DNA of 64,000 nucleotides from Flavobacterium phycosphaerae (GTDB lineage Bacteria; Bacteroidota; Bacteroidia; Flavobacteriales; Flavobacteriaceae), in NCBI RefSeq assembly GCF_010119235.1, contig NZ_JAAATZ010000001.1, positions 1,704,501-1,768,500 on the forward strand, read 5' to 3'. Position numbers and translations under genes: made by a program. Positions 43,350-52,936 of this stretch are shown piece by piece (position 1 is the stretch's first letter; the number at the start of each line of letters is the position of its first letter). Below the pieces are notes generated by a model. It ran no database searches. It had not been told where the DNA came from and saw nothing but the letters and a program-made list of their open reading frames with translations.

Positions 43350-45827
43350 TTGAGAACAACAAAATTCTTTTTTACGCTCCTTTTCATAACTGTTAGTGTC
43401 ATCGCTTTTGCTCAAAATCAGACCGCTAAAGTGGCTGGTGTGGTACTCGATGAAAATAACAAACCGGTCGCTGATGTAAATGTTAGTTACCAAACCAAAT
43501 CGGCTACAACTGACGCTAACGGATTTTACCAAATTACGGTTCCGGCGAATCAAAAAGTAGTGTTGGTCTTTACCCATACTTCTCTGAAAAATATAACCGC
43601 AACGTTGCAATTGAAAGCGGGAGAAAATTTTGAATTTCATGTGGTCATGAGCGATAAAGCAGAGCAGTTGAATGATGTGATTATTACCAACAATAAAAAA
43701 AGAGTTCAAGGAATTACCACTCTTTCTCCGGAAACTATTCGCAGAAATACCAGTGCTATGCCCGGCGTGGAAAGTGTGCTGAAAACTTTTGCGGGTGTAA
43801 ATGCTAACAATGAATTGAGCTCAGGGTACAACGTTCGCGGTGGAAATTATGATGAAAATTTAGTTTACGTTAATGAAATTGAAGTGTATCGTCCGTTCTT
43901 AATTCGTTCCGGGCAACAGGAAGGGTTGAGTTTTACCAATACCGATATGGTTCAGAATGTAGACTTTTCTGCCGGTGGATTTCAGGCTAAATACGGCGAT
44001 AAATTATCATCTGTTTTAGATATTACCTACAGAAAACCAACCAAATACGGTATCACTGCCGAAGCCAGTTTCCTAGGCGGAAGCTTAACCGGAGAAGGGA
44101 TTTCCAAAAACAAAAAATGGTCTGCCATCACCGGAATACGTTACCGCGATAATTCACTTTTGGTGAACAGTCAGGAAACGCAGACCAACTTCAGACCAAC
44201 ATTTATTGATGTGCAAACCAATGTGAATTTCAGTCCCAATAAAAAATGGCAATTCAGTTTCTTGGGCAATGCTTCTCAAAACAAATACAATTATCAACCT
44301 TTGACGCGTCAAACCAATTTCGGAACGATTGATGAGCCTATAGCTTTACAAGTTTTTTATGAAGGACAAGAAAATGATAAATACCGAACGCTTTTCGGCG
44401 CTTTTAAAACCACTTATGCCGCCAATGAAAATAATACGTATAAGCTAATCACTTCGATTTACCATACACAAGAACAAGAGTATTACGACATACTTGCTGC
44501 CTATTATTTGGGAGCAGTAGATACCAATGTTGGCTCAGAAACTTTAGGAGAGGTAACGTACAACCAAGGAATCGGAAGCCAGTTAAACCATGCGCGTAAC
44601 GATTTAGATGCCCTGATTATTAATGCCGAAGTCAAAGGAACGCACCAAATAAACAATAAAAAACACCAAATCGATTGGGGATTTAAATACACTCGTGAAA
44701 ATTTCCGCGACCGAATTGTGGAGTGGGAAGTAATTGACTCAGCAGGTTTCTCCATCAATCCACCTGAATTTCATGTGCCAAATGAACAACCTGCCCATTC
44801 TTATATTGGACCTTTAGTGCCTTATAAAAATGTGAGAGCGACAAATTTTGTTGATATTGATCGTTTTTCCGGCTATGCTCAGTGGAGTACTAAAACCAAA
44901 TTAGGCGAAAATCAATTGTGGATTACAGCCGGTTCCCGTTTTCACAGTTGGAAAGTTTCAGCAGAAGGAATTTCCGGCGGGAAAATGCAAACCGTTTTCA
45001 GTCCGAGAGCTCAATTGACCTTAAAACCTGATTGGGAAAAAGATATGGTATTCCGATTTGCTGTCGGACTTTACCATCAACCACCATTTTACCGTGAATT
45101 ACGAGATGAAGATGGTGTCGTTAATCCAAATGTAAAAGCACAGCAATCGGTTCATTTTGTATTGAGTAATGATTACAATTTTAAAATGAATAATCGCCCG
45201 TTTAAATTGGTTACCGAAGGGTATTACAAGTCGATGACTGACGTGAATACATATACATTAGAAAATGTCAGAATCCGATATCGCGCCAATAATGATGCTA
45301 CCGCCTATGCTTACGGTTTAGATATGAGATTGAACGGAGAATTCGTTCCGGGAACAGAATCTTGGTTGAGTTTTGGTTATATGAAAACCGAAGAAAATCA
45401 AAACGGCAGAGGTTTTATTGCGCGTCCAACAGATCAGCGATTGAAATTCGGAATCTTATTCCAGGATTATATGCCTAATATCCCGAATATGAAATTGTAC
45501 TTGAATTTGGTTTATAACACAGGTTTGCCGGGAGGTTCACCTTCTTATGCTGATTCGTACGATTACCAAACCCGTTTGCGCGATTACCGTCGTGCCGATG
45601 TGGGATTCTCCTATGTGTTTACTGAAAAAAATAACGAAAGACGCGATGGACATTGGTTAAAAAAATTCCAAGACTTGTCAATTGGATTTGAGATTTTCAA
45701 TTTATTCAACAATCAAAACGCCATTACCAATACATGGGTGCGCGACGTGTATACCAAAAACCAATACGGAATTCCAAATTACATGACCACTCGAGTTTTC
45801 AATGTGAAACTGACGGCGAAATTGTAG
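43350..45827 (+). CDS. TonB-dependent receptor with carboxypeptidase-regulatory-like domain (TTG start)
   Basis: The 825-residue outer-membrane protein has a signal peptide ending AFAQ (about 1-22), a carboxypeptidase D regulatory-like domain (about 26-105; VAGVVLDENNKPVADVNVSYQ), and a plug domain (about 120-225; MPGVESVLKTFAGVNANNELSSGYNVRGGNYDENLVYVNEIEVYRPF). The ~600-residue C-terminal barrel ends VFNVKLTAKL. The start is a TTG 9 bp after the M23 gene; no closer in-frame ATG retains the signal peptide. It should import a TonB-energised ligand, but no SusD-like partner is adjacent, so a siderophore- or vitamin-type substrate is as likely as a glycan. Confidence 0.9.
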   Translation: MRTTKFFFTLLFITVSVIAFAQNQTAKVAGVVLDENNKPVADVNVSYQTKSATTDANGFYQITVPANQKVVLVFTHTSLKNITATLQLKAGENFEFHVVMSDKAEQLNDVIITNNKKRVQGITTLSPETIRRNTSAMPGVESVLKTFAGVNANNELSSGYNVRGGNYDENLVYVNEIEVYRPFLIRSGQQEGLSFTNTDMVQNVDFSAGGFQAKYGDKLSSVLDITYRKPTKYGITAEASFLGGSLTGEGISKNKKWSAITGIRYRDNSLLVNSQETQTNFRPTFIDVQTNVNFSPNKKWQFSFLGNASQNKYNYQPLTRQTNFGTIDEPIALQVFYEGQENDKYRTLFGAFKTTYAANENNTYKLITSIYHTQEQEYYDILAAYYLGAVDTNVGSETLGEVTYNQGIGSQLNHARNDLDALIINAEVKGTHQINNKKHQIDWGFKYTRENFRDRIVEWEVIDSAGFSINPPEFHVPNEQPAHSYIGPLVPYKNVRATNFVDIDRFSGYAQWSTKTKLGENQLWITAGSRFHSWKVSAEGISGGKMQTVFSPRAQLTLKPDWEKDMVFRFAVGLYHQPPFYRELRDEDGVVNPNVKAQQSVHFVLSNDYNFKMNNRPFKLVTEGYYKSMTDVNTYTLENVRIRYRANNDATAYAYGLDMRLNGEFVPGTESWLSFGYMKTEENQNGRGFIARPTDQRLKFGILFQDYMPNIPNMKLYLNLVYNTGLPGGSPSYADSYDYQTRLRDYRRADVGFSYVFTEKNNERRDGHWLKKFQDLSIGFEIFNLFNNQNAITNTWVRDVYTKNQYGIPNYMTTRVFNVKLTAKL

Positions 45828-45838
45828 AAATATTTCAC

Positions 45839-45846
45839 TATTTTTG
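45839..45846 (+). promoter_or_regulatory. -7 element before lipoprotein gene
   Basis: TATTTTTG fits TAnnTTTG, 20 bp before the ATG at 45867; a TTG is only 14 bp upstream, so the -33 part is weak. Confidence 0.45.
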
Positions 45847-45866
45847 AGTGTCTAATTTTAGTAGCA

Positions 45867-46580
45867 ATGAAAAAATATCTTCCTTACCTATCCGCAATGC
45901 TTGTCGTGCTTTTTATTAGTTGCAAAAAGCAGGAAGAAGAAAAGCCCAAAGTAATTTATGATGCTACTTCAAAAGTAAAAACCGAAGTGCCGGTTGATAC
46001 GAATCAAATTTTGATTGCCGATTTACCCGTCAATATGGAGGGCACTAATTTCTTGATTCATCCGATAGGAGTGGTATCAGGAAAGGGTAGAGGATTCAAG
46101 TCTTCCGGAGAATCAGGAGAAGGTTTTACCGTTTCTAACTACGGAGAATACCAAATTACCGGTTATTTAAAGAATCTTATGTTTCAAGAAATGGGAAAGG
46201 ACACTCTATATGCCTTGACCGATAAACCAATTTTAATTGAAACGGCTACCTATTTAAAAATCTTTGCCGATAAAACCAAACAGCAATTGATGGTGTATTC
46301 CTTGTCGGATATGGATACCAATAAAGACGGGAAATTAGATTCAAGCGATATCAAATCGTTGTACATCAGTACGGTTTCCGGCCAAAAATTCACCAAACTT
46401 TCTGCCGATTTTCAGGAATTGGTAGATTGGAAAATTATTGAATCAAAAAACCTTTTATACTTCAGAGCTATTGAAGATACCAACAAAAACGGGGAGTTTG
46501 ATGCCGAAGATAAACTGCAATACCACTTTGTAAATTTATTAGACAAAGATTGGAAAGTTCAAGAGTACAAGCCAATTTAA
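45867..46580 (+). CDS. Putative lipoprotein with two EF-hand-like loops
   Basis: The 237-residue protein has a lipoprotein signal with lipobox VLFISC (acylated Cys19), followed by a charged linker KKQEEEKPK. In the C-terminal half, DMDTNKDGKLDSSD and EDTNKNGEFDAED have the DxDxDG spacing of calcium-binding loops. The rest is beta-rich with no family I recognise. It is predicted to sit in the periplasm or outer membrane. It follows the TonB receptor by 39 bp on the same strand and may share its role, though it has its own -7-like box. Its end overlaps the convergent DUF2971 gene by 4 bp. Confidence 0.75.
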   Translation: MKKYLPYLSAMLVVLFISCKKQEEEKPKVIYDATSKVKTEVPVDTNQILIADLPVNMEGTNFLIHPIGVVSGKGRGFKSSGESGEGFTVSNYGEYQITGYLKNLMFQEMGKDTLYALTDKPILIETATYLKIFADKTKQQLMVYSLSDMDTNKDGKLDSSDIKSLYISTVSGQKFTKLSADFQELVDWKIIESKNLLYFRAIEDTNKNGEFDAEDKLQYHFVNLLDKDWKVQEYKPI

Positions 46581-47278
46581 ATCAGGATATCACTTTCTAA
46601 ATCTGATTTTTCGATTTCAAAATCAAAGCCTAGTTTCGAAACCAATTCGATTACCAATCGTTTGTACCAATTTTCGGATTTGGGATGAATGTAGATTTTT
46701 TCAATTAATTGATTGATATCAACATCTATTTTTAAACCATCATTAATCTTAATGTTTTCGGAAGAAATATCAGCAATGATACGAACTTCACGTTCGTACT
46801 GAAAACTTTTTCGCTTGAATAAAAATGGGAAAAACATATCGTCAAACGGAATGTATTCTTTTTTATAATCAATGTAATTCACCTCACCGATGTATTGATT
46901 AAACTCTTTCTCTGCCTCAAGTGCTTTTTGCAAACGACCTATAGTGGATTGAATCGCTAATCCTTCGCTGTTTTGGGTAAAAATCTGCCACATCGCAAAC
47001 GATTCGTATTCGTTGATGTGCCAACTGCTCACGACAACTTTCTCGCGGTGGGTTTTGTAATAGGCTAAAAATTCAGGGTTATTTTCCGAGAGTTTTTTGA
47101 TTTCCTCATAAGTAGGTTCGCTGAAAGTACCTTCGTATTGGTCTTCAAATTTATCGGAACGTGATAGGAATAACTTTTGCGAAAGCAGTAAATCCAAGAA
47201 TTTTGATAAGTCCAAATATTTCCAAACCACTGTATCTGGATCTTCAGGTAATTTGATATTTGGATTGTGAAGATACAT
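46577..47278 (-). CDS. DUF2971 domain-containing protein
   Basis: The 233-residue protein shows the DUF2971 pattern: WKYLDLSKFLDLLLSQKLFLSRSDKFEDQYEG at the start, VVSSWHINEYESFAMWQIFTQNSEGLAIQST in the middle, and RKSFQYEREVRIIADI near residue 160. The family is scattered in bacteria, sometimes near defence or mobile loci, with no known activity. Here it is the last gene of a housekeeping-like operon: its start overlaps the stop of the ABC exporter gene by 1 bp. No signal peptide, so cytoplasmic. Confidence 0.87.
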   Translation of the reverse strand: MYLHNPNIKLPEDPDTVVWKYLDLSKFLDLLLSQKLFLSRSDKFEDQYEGTFSEPTYEEIKKLSENNPEFLAYYKTHREKVVVSSWHINEYESFAMWQIFTQNSEGLAIQSTIGRLQKALEAEKEFNQYIGEVNYIDYKKEYIPFDDMFFPFLFKRKSFQYEREVRIIADISSENIKINDGLKIDVDINQLIEKIYIHPKSENWYKRLVIELVSKLGFDFEIEKSDLESDILI

Positions 47279-49104
47279 TATTCAAAAGATTGCATCGAAA
47301 CTAATTTGGAATACATGCCGTTTTTGGCTAAAAGTGCTTCGTGAGTGCCTTGTTCAACGATTTCTCCTTTTTGCATAACAACTATCATATCTGCTTTTTG
47401 AATCGTTGAAAGACGGTGTGCTATAACGACAGAAGTTCGGTTTTGCATCATATTTTCCAACGCCTGCTGCACCAATCTTTCGCTTTCTGTATCTAAAGCA
47501 GAGGTAGCTTCGTCCAAAATCATAATCGGCGGATTTTTCAATACTGCACGAGCAATAGACAAACGTTGTTTTTGACCCCCGGATAACTTGTTTCCGCTAT
47601 CGCCTACATTGGTATAAATGCCTTCCGGTAAGTCTTTAACGAATTCGTAAGCATTGGCAATTTTCAAGGCTTCGATTACTTCTTCGTCTGTTGCGTCTTG
47701 TTTTCCCAAAGCAATATTGGCTTTCACGGTGTCGTTAAACAAAATAGAATCCTGTGTCACTAATCCCATCATGGTGCGTAGTGATTTGATATCAATATCT
47801 TTAATGTCAACGTTGTCAATTTTGATGTTGCCTTCATTTACATCGTAAAAACGAGTCAACAAATTGGCAATCGTACTTTTTCCACTTCCGGATTGTCCTA
47901 CTAAAGCCACTGTTTTTCCTTTTGGAATTTGTAGTGAGAATTGTTTCAGTACATTTTCTTCCTCGTAGCGGAAATTAATATTTTCGATGGAAATCCCGGT
48001 TTCAAGGGTTTCTTTCTTAACGGCATTTTCTTTGTTGACGATTGGATTTTCTTGTTCCAATATTTCAAAAATACGTTCTACGGCTGCATTTCCTCTTTTC
48101 ACACTGTAAGAGGCTTTGGAGATGGATTTGGCCGGAGTTAAAATATTATAGGCCAATCCCATGTAGGCTATGAAAGCTGCTCCATTCAAGGTTTTTTCGA
48201 TTAAGACCATATTTCCTCCATACCAAAGTAAAATAGCAATAACCATAATGCCCATAAACTCACTCACGGGAGAGGCTAAGTTTTGACGGTTTCCGATGTT
48301 GACTGATAAGTTAAAAAAACGGTTGGTTGAGCCTTGAAATACTTTGTTAAAATAATTTTCAGCATTATAACTTTTAACGACTTTCAAACCACCCAAAGTT
48401 TCTTCAATAGTAGAAAGAAAAGTACCTTGTTCTTCCTGCATTCGGGTTGATTTTCGCTTCAATTGTTTTCCAATTAAGGAAATGATATAGCCAGAAACCG
48501 GGATGAAGATAAACACAAAAATAGTCAGTTTTACACTAATGGTAAACATCATGATGATGGTGAAAATAATCGTCAAGGGTTCCTTTACAATCAATTCCAG
48601 CATAGATAGCATTGAAGTCTGTACTTCATTAGCATCCCCCGATATACGAGAAATCAAATCGCCTTTTCGTTTTTCGGAAAAGAACGAATGTGGTAAATCG
48701 AGTGTTTTTTTATAGATAGCATTTCGCAAATCACGCATGATACCGTTTCGCAAGAAATTAATGAAAAACATGGCAAAATAATCGCTTAAGTTTTTCAGTA
48801 AAAAGATTGAAATGATAATCGCTACCATTATTGCTAATGTGAAGCTAACTCCTTTTTCATTGGTTGTTGTAGTAATGTAATAGCTTAGGAAATCTTCCAG
48901 ATAATGCTTGAAATGGGCAATGTCCTGAAATTCGGGTTTGATTGTGTTTTTTTTGGTTTGGTCAAACAATACCTGCATCATGGGAATCAAAGCCATAAAC
49001 GACAGGGTACTGAACAAAGCATACAATATGTTGAAAAAGATGTTCAGGTAAGCGTACTTTTTATACGGCTTGATAAATGGAATTATTTTCTTAAAACTAC
49101 TCAT
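47278..49104 (-). CDS. ABC exporter, fused permease and ATPase (MsbA-like)
   Basis: The 608-residue half-transporter has an N-terminal six-helix type-IV ABC membrane domain (about 1-330) and an ATPase domain (about 355-608). The ATPase domain carries Walker A GQSGSGKST, signature LSGGQKQR, Walker B IMILDEATSALD, and the H-loop VVIAHRLSTI. This is the MsbA/multidrug-exporter layout. Homodimers flip lipids or export hydrophobic compounds at the inner membrane. The operon partners (GT2 with membrane helices, phosphosugar mutase) point towards envelope-glycan or lipid traffic, but that is inference. The start overlaps the mutase stop by 1 bp. Confidence 0.92.
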   Translation of the reverse strand: MSSFKKIIPFIKPYKKYAYLNIFFNILYALFSTLSFMALIPMMQVLFDQTKKNTIKPEFQDIAHFKHYLEDFLSYYITTTTNEKGVSFTLAIMVAIIISIFLLKNLSDYFAMFFINFLRNGIMRDLRNAIYKKTLDLPHSFFSEKRKGDLISRISGDANEVQTSMLSMLELIVKEPLTIIFTIIMMFTISVKLTIFVFIFIPVSGYIISLIGKQLKRKSTRMQEEQGTFLSTIEETLGGLKVVKSYNAENYFNKVFQGSTNRFFNLSVNIGNRQNLASPVSEFMGIMVIAILLWYGGNMVLIEKTLNGAAFIAYMGLAYNILTPAKSISKASYSVKRGNAAVERIFEILEQENPIVNKENAVKKETLETGISIENINFRYEEENVLKQFSLQIPKGKTVALVGQSGSGKSTIANLLTRFYDVNEGNIKIDNVDIKDIDIKSLRTMMGLVTQDSILFNDTVKANIALGKQDATDEEVIEALKIANAYEFVKDLPEGIYTNVGDSGNKLSGGQKQRLSIARAVLKNPPIMILDEATSALDTESERLVQQALENMMQNRTSVVIAHRLSTIQKADMIVVMQKGEIVEQGTHEALLAKNGMYSKLVSMQSFE

Positions 49105-50831
49105 TAGTTCAACTGCATTTCAGAAATTATGGTTTTGATTTTGGCATCCAAATGAGCCTCTGCTGCCGGGATTTCATCCAAACTCTCGATAGCCGTATTT
49201 ACACTGAAATAAAATTTTATTTTAGGCTCAGTACCGCTTGGGCGAGCACAAATTTTAGAACCGTCTTCCAAATAATAAATCAGCACATCTGATTTAGGAA
49301 CCGATAAAGTTTCCAATTCATTAGTTAATAAATTTCGTGCGGTGGAATTTTGATAATCTTCTACCATAATCACACGTTGTCCGTTGATTTCGGAAACCGG
49401 TTTTTCGCGCAAGTCAATCATCATTTGCTTGATTTGACTGGCGCCTTCCATACCTTTTTTAGTAATAGAAATTAAATGTTCTTTATAGAAACCAAAGTCA
49501 ACAAACATTTGTTGCAGTTCTTTATACACCGAACTGCCTTTTTCTTTGGCTTGTGCGGCAATTTCGCACATCAATAAAATAGCACCTACGGCATCTTTAT
49601 CGCGAACCGCATCACCTACCATAAAACCAAAGCTTTCTTCACCACCGCCAATAAATTTCAGTTCAGGGAAATCTTTAATGAACTTGGCAATCCATTTGAA
49701 TCCGGTCAATCCCACTTTGCATTCTACGTTGTAAGCTGAAGCTAACTCCAGCATCATAGGTGTAGAAACTATAGTGGAACCGATAAATTGTTTGCCATCA
49801 AGTTTTCCGGCTTTACGCCATTGCTCTAGCAAATAATGTGTCATCACGGTCATCGTCTGATTTCCGTTGAGCAAAATCATTTTGCCGTTATTGTCTCTCA
49901 CGGCAACCCCTAAACGGTCACTGTCAGGGTCGGTTCCAAAAACAATATCAGCATTAATCTTATCGGCCAAAGCTAAAGCCATAGTCAAAGCTTCCGGCTC
50001 TTCGGGGTTTGGAGAAATAACGGTTGGGAAATCACCATTCGGTTCAGCTTGTTCAGGAACGATGTTGACATCGGTATAACCTGCTTTTTCCAATACTTTA
50101 GGAACCATTTTGATAGAAGTTCCGTGAAGCGAGGTGTAAGCAATTTTTAAATTTTTTCGAGCCTCAGCCGAAGTATTAAAACTCGCATTAGCCACTGTAG
50201 AATCAATAAAAGCATTGTCAACAGCTACATCTACATATTCGATTAAACTTTCGTTAGCTTCAAACTTAATTTCGTTGTATTTTAAATCCTCAATGACTTG
50301 AATGATTTCACCATCTTGTGGCGGTACTAACTGTCCTCCATCCTGCCAATATACTTTATAACCATTGTATTCCGGGGGGTTGTGCGAAGCGGTTAAAACA
50401 ATTCCGGCATGACAGTTCAAATGCTTTACGGCAAAAGATAATTCCGGTGTAGGACGCATTTCCGAAAATAGAAATACTTTTATTCCGTTGGCCGAAAAAA
50501 CATTGGCAACCACTTTGGCTAACGTATCACTATTATGACGGCAATCGTATGCAATAGCCACTTTCAGTTGTTCACCCGGGAATGATTTTTTAAGGTAATC
50601 GGATAAACCTTGAGTATTTTTACCCAGAGTGTATTTATTGATACGGTTCGTTCCAACACCCATAATTCCACGCATTCCACCGGTTCCGAATTCTAAATTT
50701 TTATAAAAACTCTCCTCCAAATTCTTTTGAGAAGTAGTCATCATTTCTTTGATTTGGTTTTGGGTTTCAACGTCAAAAGTTGGCGTAAGCCATTCGTTTA
50801 CTTTGTCTAATATGTTATGTTCAATATGCAT
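49104..50831 (-). CDS. Phosphosugar mutase (phosphoglucomutase/phosphomannomutase family)
   Basis: The 575-residue enzyme belongs to the alpha-D-phosphohexomutase superfamily. Visible are the phosphoserine loop LTASHNPPEYNGYK near residue 145, the Mg-binding DPDSDRLG near 303, the sugar-specificity loop GGEESFGF near 400, and the phosphate-binding RPSGTEPKIKFY near 535. Length and the order of four domains match the bacterial PGM/PMM2-like class. It interconverts hexose 1- and 6-phosphates for glycan synthesis or glycogen. Exact specificity cannot be read. It lies 32 bp downstream of the GT2 gene. Confidence 0.92.
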   Translation of the reverse strand: MHIEHNILDKVNEWLTPTFDVETQNQIKEMMTTSQKNLEESFYKNLEFGTGGMRGIMGVGTNRINKYTLGKNTQGLSDYLKKSFPGEQLKVAIAYDCRHNSDTLAKVVANVFSANGIKVFLFSEMRPTPELSFAVKHLNCHAGIVLTASHNPPEYNGYKVYWQDGGQLVPPQDGEIIQVIEDLKYNEIKFEANESLIEYVDVAVDNAFIDSTVANASFNTSAEARKNLKIAYTSLHGTSIKMVPKVLEKAGYTDVNIVPEQAEPNGDFPTVISPNPEEPEALTMALALADKINADIVFGTDPDSDRLGVAVRDNNGKMILLNGNQTMTVMTHYLLEQWRKAGKLDGKQFIGSTIVSTPMMLELASAYNVECKVGLTGFKWIAKFIKDFPELKFIGGGEESFGFMVGDAVRDKDAVGAILLMCEIAAQAKEKGSSVYKELQQMFVDFGFYKEHLISITKKGMEGASQIKQMMIDLREKPVSEINGQRVIMVEDYQNSTARNLLTNELETLSVPKSDVLIYYLEDGSKICARPSGTEPKIKFYFSVNTAIESLDEIPAAEAHLDAKIKTIISEMQLN

Positions 50832-50863
50832 TTTTAACTTAATTTAACTTGGAAGTAATTTGA

Positions 50864-51823
50864 TTACAAATTGACTTCATTGGATATTTTATAGCGCTCT
50901 TCATTGTTTTTGGTACGAAGAATAATTTCGCCCAAAAATCCGGCTAAGAATAATTGAGAACCAATAATCATAGCGGTTAGGGCTATGTAGAATAATGGAT
51001 TTTGCGCTACCAAAATGGTAGGCTCATGTAAAGCAAATAGTTTCAAAAGTTTGATGGCAATGATTAAAAATGTGGCAATAAATCCAATGATAAACATTAC
51101 CACGCCAAGTGCTCCGAAAAGGTGCATCGGACGTTTGCCGTATTTGGATAAAAACCAAATGGTAATCAAATCGAGAAAACCATTGATAAAGCGACTCATG
51201 CCAAATTTGGACTCGCCATATTTTCTGGCTTGGTGGATGACTACTTTTTCGCCAATTTTTCCGAAACCGGCATTTTTGGCCAGAACCGGTATGTAGCGAT
51301 GCATCTCTCCCGAAACTTCGATGTTTTTGATTACAATACTTTTATAAGCTTTTAATCCGCAATTAAAATCATTCAAATAAACGCCGGAAGTTTTTCGAGC
51401 AGCCCAATTAAACAATTTTGAAGGCAGATTTTTTGAAACCACTGAATCGTACCGTTTCTTTTTCCAACCCGAAACCAAATCGTAATTTTGGTTCATGACC
51501 ATAGTGTATAATTCAGGGATTTCATCCGGACTGTCCTGCAAATCAGCATCCATGGTGATGACTACATCGCCTTTTGCCTTAGCAAATCCGGCATGTAAAG
51601 CCTGTGATTTCCCAAAGTTTCTCAGAAAACGAATCCCTTTTACATTGGGGTTTTCTTTGGAAAGATTTTCAATTAGTTGCCACGAATCATCCGTACTTCC
51701 GTCATCTATGAAAATTACTTCATAAGTATAGTGGTTGGCTGTCATTACTTTGACAATCCATTGGTGTAATTCGGGTAAAGATTCCTGCTCGTTTAGAAGC
51801 GGAATTATTATGGATAAATTCAT
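50864..51823 (-). CDS. Family 2 glycosyltransferase (DPM1/GtrB-like) with two membrane helices
   Basis: The 319-residue protein has an N-terminal GT-A fold (about 1-230): LSIIIPLLNEQESL, FIDDGSTDDSW, RNFGKSQALHAGF and the metal-binding VITMDADLQDSPDEI. Two C-terminal membrane segments lie near 235-300. This is the layout of GtrB/DPM1-like transferases that move a sugar from a nucleotide donor to undecaprenyl phosphate at the cytoplasmic face. No GtrA flippase or polymer gene is adjacent; the downstream ABC exporter could act later. It starts 1 bp before the stop of the DUF4199 gene upstream. Confidence 0.92.
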   Translation of the reverse strand: MNLSIIIPLLNEQESLPELHQWIVKVMTANHYTYEVIFIDDGSTDDSWQLIENLSKENPNVKGIRFLRNFGKSQALHAGFAKAKGDVVITMDADLQDSPDEIPELYTMVMNQNYDLVSGWKKKRYDSVVSKNLPSKLFNWAARKTSGVYLNDFNCGLKAYKSIVIKNIEVSGEMHRYIPVLAKNAGFGKIGEKVVIHQARKYGESKFGMSRFINGFLDLITIWFLSKYGKRPMHLFGALGVVMFIIGFIATFLIIAIKLLKLFALHEPTILVAQNPLFYIALTAMIIGSQLFLAGFLGEIILRTKNNEERYKISNEVNL

Positions 51824-52354
51824 TTATAATCCTTGATTCGATTTTGATTTCAAAATAGCGGCCAAAATTAAACCAAAAATGGCAACCACAACATATACGG
51901 TTAAAAGTCCCATGAAAATATTTCCTAAGGAATAATTGTCTGCTTTTTGCATTTCGGCTATCGTTTGATTTAATACATCAGTCGGTGTTCCGAACTTTTG
52001 CATCATTTCAACGGTATATTTGATGGTCATTTCCTTCAGGGTTTCTTTGGCCTGAGGGTCGATGAAATTAAATAAGATATAGTTATACAGTGCAGAAATA
52101 GTACTTCCTAAGACTCCGGCAATAAAATAAACCGAAAAGGCTTCTTTAAAAGTGATAACATTATTTAGTTGACTTTTAGTTTTTGTAACTAACATAACAC
52201 CAATAACAATATTAATCAGAAGACTGATTCCGCCAACCCACCAATTCATAAACAGCTTTATATCAATAACATAAAGAAGAGTTGTGGAAACAATTGAGAT
52301 TAGGCCCAAAATCAGACCATAGGTAACTGCATTTTTCTTAATAATTTCGTTCAT
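51824..52354 (-). CDS. DUF4199 membrane protein
   Basis: The 176-residue protein has four predicted membrane helices (about 10-32, 38-58, 72-98 and 142-168) and matches the Bacteroidota DUF4199 family (LILGLISIVSTTLLYVIDIK, FKEAFSVYFIAGVLGSTISALYNYILF). A short soluble stretch about 100-140 lies between helices 3 and 4. Role unknown. It is the first gene of a five-gene leftward operon that includes the GT2 enzyme, and it has a consensus promoter immediately upstream. Confidence 0.88.
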   Translation of the reverse strand: MNEIIKKNAVTYGLILGLISIVSTTLLYVIDIKLFMNWWVGGISLLINIVIGVMLVTKTKSQLNNVITFKEAFSVYFIAGVLGSTISALYNYILFNFIDPQAKETLKEMTIKYTVEMMQKFGTPTDVLNQTIAEMQKADNYSLGNIFMGLLTVYVVVAIFGLILAAILKSKSNQGL

Positions 52355-52378
52355 GATTTTTTGGTTTTAATTATTTAA

Positions 52379-52407
52379 CAAATATAAGTAATTCCGTTAT
52401 TACTCAA
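52379..52407 (-). promoter_or_regulatory. Promoter of the DUF4199-GT2-mutase-ABC operon
   Basis: On the minus strand TTG (52405-52407) and TATATTTG (52379-52386) are 18 bp apart; the -7 box is 24 bp upstream of the ATG at 52354. Confidence 0.8.
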
Positions 52408-52446
52408 TATTAAGTGCGAAACATTTAAAAAAAGTTACAGATTGGT

Positions 52447-52475
52447 TTGATTTTTGAAAAATAGTTGTATTTTTG
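52447..52475 (+). promoter_or_regulatory. Promoter of rpmE2 (TTG-N18-TATTTTTG)
   Basis: TTG at 52447-52449 and TATTTTTG at 52468-52475 are 18 bp apart; the leader to the ATG is about 100 nt. Confidence 0.8.
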
Positions 52476-52524
52476 CACACTCAAATTAAAAAAGAATTAA
52501 TTAAAAGTTGTAGCCAGTTTATAC

Positions 52525-52539
52525 CTTCCAGAGTGGAAG
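52525..52539 (+). promoter_or_regulatory. Hairpin in the rpmE2 leader
   Basis: CTTCCA/TGGAAG stem with a 3-nt loop about 50 nt into the leader and 40 nt before the L31 start. A ribosomal-protein autoregulatory site is possible, but only this small hairpin is visible. Confidence 0.35.
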
Positions 52540-52579
52540 CTTCAAAACAAACTACTTCATAACAATAACAAGAATTATC

Positions 52580-52831
52580 ATGAAAAAAGGAATCCACCCG
52601 GAAAATTACAGATTAGTTGCTTTTAAAGACATGTCGAATGAAGATGTTTTTATCACTAAATCTACAGTAGAAACTAAAGAAACTATCACACACGAAGGTG
52701 TTGAATATCCAGTTTACAAAATGGAGATTTCTAGAACGTCTCACCCTTTTTACACAGGTAAATCTAAACTTATCGATACTGCAGGACGTATTGATAAATT
52801 CAAAACCAAATACGCTAAACACGCTAAGTAA
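52580..52831 (+). CDS. rpmE2: 50S ribosomal protein L31, type B
   Basis: The 83-residue protein opens MKKGIHPENYRLVAFKDMSN and contains SRTSHPFYTGKSKLIDTAGRIDKFKTKYAK, the L31 signature. It lacks the CxxC pair of type A L31 and has the longer type B form, so it does not bind zinc. It sits on the large subunit at the subunit bridge. It has its own consensus promoter, a ~100-nt leader and a terminator. Confidence 0.96.
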   Translation: MKKGIHPENYRLVAFKDMSNEDVFITKSTVETKETITHEGVEYPVYKMEISRTSHPFYTGKSKLIDTAGRIDKFKTKYAKHAK

Positions 52832-52858
52832 TAGTTATAGTGTTCAAATTTTAGAAAG

Positions 52859-52887
52859 ACCATTCACTAAAGTGAGTGGTTTTTTTA
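52859..52887 (+). terminator. Terminator of rpmE2
   Basis: ACCATTCACT/AGTGAGTGGT stem with one T-G wobble, 2-nt loop and T run. Confidence 0.88.
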
Positions 52888-52936
52888 TACAATAAACTTT
52901 GTAACTTTGGTCCACATCTTATAACAACTCACTACA

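Noticed and set aside
46577..47278. DUF2971 gene as a marker of a defence island
   Set aside because: It is the tail of a housekeeping-like operon with 1-bp overlaps and no nuclease, toxin or mobile-element gene beside it.
52500..52579. Full ribosomal-protein L31 leader riboregulator
   Set aside because: Only one 6-bp hairpin is visible; no wider conserved structure could be supported by eye.
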